From the NCBI RefSeq assembly GCF_000376845.1, contig NZ_AQXY01000028.1:248001-312000 (forward strand): a DNA stretch of 64,000 bases. The letters are read 5' to 3'. Within the stretch, counting starts at the first letter, position 1, and each line of letters opens with the position of its first letter. The notes beneath the pieces were generated by a model, which did not search any database, had not been told where the DNA came from, and worked only from the letters and a program-made list of their open reading frames with translations. Both the position numbers and the translations under genes were made by a program. The DNA is from Thioalkalivibrio sp. ALE14 (GTDB lineage: Bacteria; Pseudomonadota; Gammaproteobacteria; Ectothiorhodospirales; Ectothiorhodospiraceae). This document shows positions 59,860 to 64,000 of this stretch, one piece after another.

Positions 59860-61077
59860 ATGACGGAATACGATCCCAAGCCACGGATACTGGTTGGCGT
59901 AAGCGGCGGCATTGCCGCCTACAAGGCCTGCGAACTGGTGCGCGAACTCAAGCGCGCCGGCTGCGCCGTGCGCGTGGCGATGACCGAGGGCGCCCAGGCC
60001 TTTGTCACCCCGCTGACTTTCCAGGCCCTGTCCGGCGAGCCGGTGCGCACCGGCTTGCTGGAGGCCGAGGCGGAGTCCGGCATGGATCACATCGCCCTGG
60101 CGCGCTGGGCCGACCACGTGGTCGTCGCCCCGGCCACCGCTGACCTGATGGCCCGCATGGCCCACGGCCACGCCGATGACCTGCTGACCACCCTGCTGCT
60201 GGCAACCGAGGCCCCGGTAACCCTGGCCCCGGCGATGAACCATCGCATGTGGGCACACCCGGCGACCCGCGCCAACCATACGCTGCTACAGGAGCGCGGC
60301 ATCCGTTTCCTCGGTCCGGATGCCGGGGAGCAGGCCTGTGGCGAACAGGGGCCCGGGCGGATGTACGAGCCAGCCGCCATTGCCCGGGCCCTCCTGCAAC
60401 CAGGGCCCGCCCCCCTGGCCGGACGCCGGGTATTGATCACCGCGGGACCGACCCACGAACCGATCGACCCGGTACGCTTTCTGGGTAACCGCAGCTCCGG
60501 CCGTATGGGCCTGGCACTGGCCGCCGCGGCGCGCGACGCCGGCGCCGACGTCACCCTGGTCCACGGCCCGATCGCGCTGGCGCCTCCCGCTGGCGTGACC
60601 TGTGTCGCCGTGGATACCGCCGCCGCCATGCATGCCGCCGTCCTCGATCATCTGCCCGGAACCGACATCGTTATCGCCGCGGCGGCCGTCGCCGATTATC
60701 GTCCGACCGAGCCCCGGCGAGAGAAGCTGAAAAAGGCCCCGGATACGCTGACCCTCGCGCTGGAGCGCACCGCCGACATCCTGGCCGATGTATCCGCACG
60801 GGCCGAAACGCTCAGGCCCCGCCCGTTCCTGGTGGGCTTTGCCGCCGAAACCCGCGACCTGCGCGACTACGCCCGCGGCAAGCTGGACACCAAGGGACTG
60901 GACCTGATCGCCGCCAACGATGTCAGCACGGGCCAGGCCATCGGCACCCCGGACAACGCCCTGTTATGCCTGTGGCCGGGCGGAGAGCGGGAGTTGCCGC
61001 GCCAGCCCAAGACGCAGCTGGCCCGGGCGCTGATCGACCTGATCGTCGAGCGCCTGGCTGAACATAAAACCGACTGA
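59860..61077 (+). CDS. coaBC: CoaBC bifunctional coenzyme A enzyme
   Basis: 405 residues. N-terminal phosphopantothenoylcysteine decarboxylase (Coa[58 protein letters not shown]) and C-terminal phosphopantothenate-cysteine ligase (Coa[37 protein letters not shown], Lys in LKKAPDTL). Catalyses two CoA synthesis steps. Followed by dut after 19 bases, the common coaBC-dut order. Confidence 0.97.
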   Translation: MTEYDPKPRILVGVSGGIAAYKACELVRELKRAGCAVRVAMTEGAQAFVTPLTFQALSGEPVRTGLLEAEAESGMDHIALARWADHVVVAPATADLMARMAHGHADDLLTTLLLATEAPVTLAPAMNHRMWAHPATRANHTLLQERGIRFLGPDAGEQACGEQGPGRMYEPAAIARALLQPGPAPLAGRRVLITAGPTHEPIDPVRFLGNRSSGRMGLALAAAARDAGADVTLVHGPIALAPPAGVTCVAVDTAAAMHAAVLDHLPGTDIVIAAAAVADYRPTEPRREKLKKAPDTLTLALERTADILADVSARAETLRPRPFLVGFAAETRDLRDYARGKLDTKGLDLIAANDVSTGQAIGTPDNALLCLWPGGERELPRQPKTQLARALIDLIVERLAEHKTD

Positions 61078-61096
61078 TACTGGAAAGGATGACCGG

Positions 61097-61558
61097 ATGC
61101 CCGTCCCCGAGATTGACCTGAAGATCCTCGACCCGCGCATGGGTTCGGACTTCCCGCTGCCCGCACCGGCCACGGATGGCTCGGCCGGCGTGGATCTGCG
61201 CGCCATGATCGAACAGCCACTGACGCTGGAACCCGGCGCTGCGGAACTGATCCCGACCGGACTGTCCATCCACATCGAGGACCCGGGCTATGCCGGGATG
61301 ATCCTCCCGCGCTCGGGCCTGGGCCACAAGCACGGCCTGGTGCTGGGCAACCTGGTCGGCCTGATCGACGCCGACTACCAGGGGCCGCTGATGGTCTCCT
61401 GCTGGAACCGGGGCACCAACGCCTACACCCTGGAGGTCGGCGAACGCCTGGCGCAGCTGGTCATCGTCCCGGTCGCCCAACCGAAATTCCGCGTCGTCGA
61501 GGACTTCGAGGCGACCGCCCGCGGCGCGGGCGGCTTCGGCTCCTCGGGCCGGGGCTGA
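61097..61558 (+). CDS. dut: dUTP diphosphatase
   Basis: 153 residues, trimeric dUTPase. Five motifs: [36 protein letters not shown] (Asp), [19 protein letters not shown] and the C-terminal arm [12 protein letters not shown]. Hydrolyses dUTP to dUMP, preventing uracil incorporation. Confidence 0.97.
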   Translation: MPVPEIDLKILDPRMGSDFPLPAPATDGSAGVDLRAMIEQPLTLEPGAAELIPTGLSIHIEDPGYAGMILPRSGLGHKHGLVLGNLVGLIDADYQGPLMVSCWNRGTNAYTLEVGERLAQLVIVPVAQPKFRVVEDFEATARGAGGFGSSGRG

Positions 61559-61564
61559 CGGAGG

Positions 61565-62218
61565 TCACGTCCCGGCCGGGGCCTGCTCGGCAACCGATCG
61601 GGAGGGGGTGACAGCCTCTCGCCTGGAGGGCTGCGCCGGGCCGGTATTGGCGCTCCGTCGACGCGGCGGCCCCAGCAGCAGCAACGCCAGGATTGCCGCA
61701 AGGCTGAGCGCGCCCAGCCCGAGCATCACGTTGCCCAGAAGCTGCTGCTCGCCCAGCAGGTAGGCATTGCACAGCCGGTCCGGGGCCTCGCGGTAGAGCC
61801 AGCCCATCACGAAGAACATCGCCGTAGCCTTGACCCACAGCACCCCGCGCACCAGCAACGGCAGCCGGTGCGCCACCAGCCCCAGCGGCATGCCCGCCAG
61901 CAGGACCAACGTCGCAATCTTGGCCCAACCGGCCCCGGCCTCGAGCACGGCCGCATCCAGGTTGCGGGGCAGCAGCCAGTAGACCACGACGAACAACGCC
62001 AGCAGCAGGCCCAGTACGCCGTACGCATCCAGGCGGCCCGCCCGGAGGCGCCAGACCTCCGGCAGTGACCGGGCGATCAGCACGCCGGCCAGCACCAGCA
62101 ACGGGATCTGCACCAGCATATGGCCGATCAGGCTGGCCTCCAGCCACGGCCGCAGCGGCGGCAGGACCAGTACCACCAGCAGGGCCGGCCCCGCCCAGAC
62201 GGCGGACCGCCGCATCAC
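61565..62218 (-). CDS. six-helix membrane protein following SCO ('orf1'-like)
   Basis: 217 residues, about six transmembrane helices (ALLVVLVLPPLRPWLEASLI, HMLVQIPLLVLAGVLIARSL, VLGLLLALFVVVYWLLP and so on), with conserved-looking His and Cys inside membrane segments (GHMLVQIP; LCNAYLLGEQQLLGN), ending in a basic, disordered tail. It overlaps the SCO gene by four bases and so works with the oxidase cluster. No known domain recognised; the position matches orf1 of the norSY-senC-orf1 clusters. Confidence 0.65.
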   Translation of the reverse strand: MMRRSAVWAGPALLVVLVLPPLRPWLEASLIGHMLVQIPLLVLAGVLIARSLPEVWRLRAGRLDAYGVLGLLLALFVVVYWLLPRNLDAAVLEAGAGWAKIATLVLLAGMPLGLVAHRLPLLVRGVLWVKATAMFFVMGWLYREAPDRLCNAYLLGEQQLLGNVMLGLGALSLAAILALLLLGPPRRRSANTGPAQPSRREAVTPSRSVAEQAPAGT

Positions 62219-62826
62219 CAGCGTGGCTCCAGGTAGGCCAGCACGTCGTCCACCGCATCGATGTCGTGAATCGCGGCGACGCGCGCATCCGGCTCGACCA
62301 CGTAGATGGCCCCGTTGTGCACGAAGTCCTCGCCGTCCGGGATCACCACCACCTGGAAATGATTCAGCAGGCGATCCAGATCCTCGCGGCTGTGCGGACG
62401 CGCGAGATACCAGACCTCGGGGTTGGCCGAGAAACGCTCGCCGTACTCGCGCAGGCGCTCGGCATTATCGTTCTCGAGGTCAAAGGTGATACTGAGCAGG
62501 GCCACGCGCTCGCCCAGTACCGCCTCCGGCAGCGCCTCCTGGATCCGGTGAAAGCTCGCGCCCAGCGTCGTGCAGGCGTGGTGGCAGCCGGTGTAGATGA
62601 AGTCCAGCACCACATAGCGATCCCCCAGCTCGGCCAGGTCCAGCTCCCCGCCTCGCGCATCCTCCAGCGTCATCGCGGGGATCGGTTCGGGATTCTCGCG
62701 GGCAGCAACACGGCGCGCCTCCTCCGCGGTGAAGGCGCGATAACCGTCGGTGGCCAGGGCCAGGGTGGTGAACCCACCCAGGCCCAGGGCGATGATCGTC
62801 AGCCCGTAGACCGCGTTACGCCACAT
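62215..62826 (-). CDS. senC: SCO1/SenC copper chaperone
   Basis: 203 residues. N-terminal anchor (VYGLTIIALGLGGFTTLALA), thioredoxin-like SCO domain: FIYTGCHHACTTLGASFHRI (C81 and C85) and the distant His in DGEDFVHNGAIYVVEPD, giving the full Cu-binding set. Delivers copper to the CuA or CuB site. It overlaps the oxidase gene by 11 bp. Confidence 0.93.
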   Translation of the reverse strand: MWRNAVYGLTIIALGLGGFTTLALATDGYRAFTAEEARRVAARENPEPIPAMTLEDARGGELDLAELGDRYVVLDFIYTGCHHACTTLGASFHRIQEALPEAVLGERVALLSITFDLENDNAERLREYGERFSANPEVWYLARPHSREDLDRLLNHFQVVVIPDGEDFVHNGAIYVVEPDARVAAIHDIDAVDDVLAYLEPRW

Positions 62827-64000
62827 TGTTCGCCACCCGCTTCAGTCCGGCGAAGAACCGCAGGGCCAGCAGCAGCGTGCCGAGGATCACCAGGGCCGCG
62901 GCGACCGAACCCAGCTGGGCATAGGTCGCCCATTCGGGCAGGTGCTCGGCAAAGCGGCGCGGAACGCTGCCAGCCCCGCTGTACAGGAACACCGCCACCA
63001 GCGCGAGACCGCCGCCAGTGAAGGTCCAGAACCCCAGCCGGTCGAAGAAGCCGTCGCCCTGCGCCTGCGAGCGGGTCAGCCACGCCATGAAGCCGAACGT
63101 CATCGCGACCACGCCCAGCAGCAGATAGAAGTGGAAGTGGCCCGGCACCCAGAGGGTGTTGTGCATAACCGTATTCACCGCGATGGTCGCGTCGATGATC
63201 GCCGGGATCACGCCCGCGGCCCAGCCAAACACGCCGAGGAAGGCGAACCCGGAGGCAATGTCCCAGCGAATGCCCGAGCGGTAGACGTTGGTCAGCGCGC
63301 CCCAGGCGGTGACCAGCAGCACCGGCAGCCCGCTGGTGTAGGAAATCACCTGCCCCAGCACGTGCAGCGAGGTCGGCTGCGAGAAGTCCATCAGCAGATG
63401 GTGCGGATAGACGATCAGCACCATCACGGTGGAGGCGGCCCAGGCCGCGAGGAACACGCGCGAGACCTTCCACGGACGACCGGTGTAACGCGGCAGGATC
63501 TCGTAGACCGCGATCACCGCCATGTAGATGGTGGCGTTAATGAACACGTGGCCGAAGAAATAGATCAGGTTCTTGGCCCACAACGCGTCGAGCTCGAAAC
63601 CCGGCTGATAGAGGTTGATCAGGCTCATGGTCAGGATCGCGGCACCCGCGACAATCCCGAGGGTGTTCACGATCAGCACCATGGTGCTGGCGACCACCGC
63701 CGCCGGCGGCGGATCACCGGCCCGTCCGAACAGCTGGGGCAGCCCCAGGGAGCGGCCCAGCCCGCCGCAGTTCGTGATCAACGCGCGGGCGATATCGATG
63801 TACAGGAGCAGGAAGCCCACCCCGATCGCCAGCAGCCCGAGGAAGAACGACGCGGCCGCGGCCTGGGTCCACAGCCCCATCGGGGTCTGCGGCAGCGGGT
63901 ACAGGAAAGTCCAGGCCCCGGCGAACCCGCCAATAAAGATCCCGCCCAGGATCAGCACCGCGCCCAGCAGGAACAGGGCGAGATTGAGCAGGAATACGCC
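62816..64000 (-). CDS. heme-copper oxidase subunit I homologue, N-terminus outside window (NorY-like)
   Basis: The frame is open to the right edge; about 395 residues are visible. CuB ligands: His in YFFGHVFINATIYMAV (helix VI) and VYPHHLLMDF (two His); heme ligands: WVPGHFHFYLLL (His on both sides of Phe). At the +4 position after the helix VI His, where O2 reductases have the cross-linked Tyr, this reads Asn (63536-63538), and the motif is GHVFIN rather than GHPEVY. Together with the downstream SCO and membrane gene it resembles the norSY-senC-orf1 type of NO reductase cluster. Family placement is sure; NO reductase function is inference. Confidence 0.8.
   Translation of the reverse strand, partial: GVFLLNLALFLLGAVLILGGIFIGGFAGAWTFLYPLPQTPMGLWTQAAAASFFLGLLAIGVGFLLLYIDIARALITNCGGLGRSLGLPQLFGRAGDPPPAAVVASTMVLIVNTLGIVAGAAILTMSLINLYQPGFELDALWAKNLIYFFGHVFINATIYMAVIAVYEILPRYTGRPWKVSRVFLAAWAASTVMVLIVYPHHLLMDFSQPTSLHVLGQVISYTSGLPVLLVTAWGALTNVYRSGIRWDIASGFAFLGVFGWAAGVIPAIIDATIAVNTVMHNTLWVPGHFHFYLLLGVVAMTFGFMAWLTRSQAQGDGFFDRLGFWTFTGGGLALVAVFLYSGAGSVPRRFAEHLPEWATYAQLGSVAAALVILGTLLLALRFFAGLKRVANNVA

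Overview
The window is a 64 kb stretch of high-GC, gene-dense chromosome from a gammaproteobacterium. Gene orders that are conserved in that class support this: dprA-smg-topA-tsaC, aroQ-accB-accC-prmA, dusB-fis, def-fmt-rsmB-DUF4390-ntrY-ntrX-trkA-trkH, torF-glnK-amtB and speA/speE. The acidic exported proteins, the K+ systems (TrkAH, NhaP2-type antiporter) and a heme-copper oxidase-SCO-membrane protein cluster of the kind seen in sulfur and ammonia oxidisers suggest a halophilic or alkaliphilic chemolithotroph of the Ectothiorhodospiraceae (Thioalkalivibrio-like). That placement is inference, not proof. No rRNA, tRNA, CRISPR array, prophage or transposase gene was seen.

Layout. 1-2.6 kb: the end of a type IV pilus cluster (pilY1, minor pilin). 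2.8-3.5 kb: a Phd/VapC toxin-antitoxin pair bracketed by 20-bp direct repeats. 3.7-9 kb: typA, then ycgL-speA facing speE (polyamines). 9.3-10.7 kb: fetAB ABC exporter. 11-13.5 kb: torF-glnK-amtB with a sigma-54 promoter and NtrC-like sites. 13.7-16 kb: folB, then a little-studied amidoligase plus C26-peptidase pair. 16.2-20.6 kb: msrA and a sugar dehydrogenase, a Nei-type glycosylase, a lipid A acyltransferase and a TPR protein. 20.7-30.8 kb: one long leftward run, trkH, trkA, ntrX, ntrY, DUF4390, rsmB, fmt, def. 31-41.3 kb: a rightward run with a LysM lipoprotein, dprA, smg, topA, tsaC, hemF, hemB, aroE, an OmpA lipoprotein and aroQ. 41.3-47.5 kb: accB, accC, prmA, DUF3426 protein, a kinase-like protein, dusB, fis. 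47.7-52.6 kb: an inositol-phosphatase-family enzyme, a small unknown protein, phosphatase-ampD-thioredoxin, rep. 52.7-59 kb: a chemoreceptor, rhodanese, nhaP2 and lpxR head to head, an MBL hydrolase. 59.2-64 kb: DUF502, coaBC, dut, then a leftward cluster of membrane protein, SCO and a truncated heme-copper oxidase subunit I.

The most notable features are: (1) a family of about 270-315 bp palindromic, transposase-free elements (three full copies and one 75-bp derivative) that sit exactly at gene ends and supply stop codons, C-terminal residues and probably the ntrY start codon; (2) a second, unrelated inverted-repeat element with two copies; (3) an NtrX regulator lacking the GAFTGA loop; (4) a heme-copper oxidase with Asn where the active-site Tyr should be, in a norSY-senC-orf1-like order that points to NO reduction; (5) an amidoligase/C26-peptidase operon whose peptidase carries an extra hydrophobic helix; (6) nhaP2 and lpxR start codons that share bases on opposite strands.
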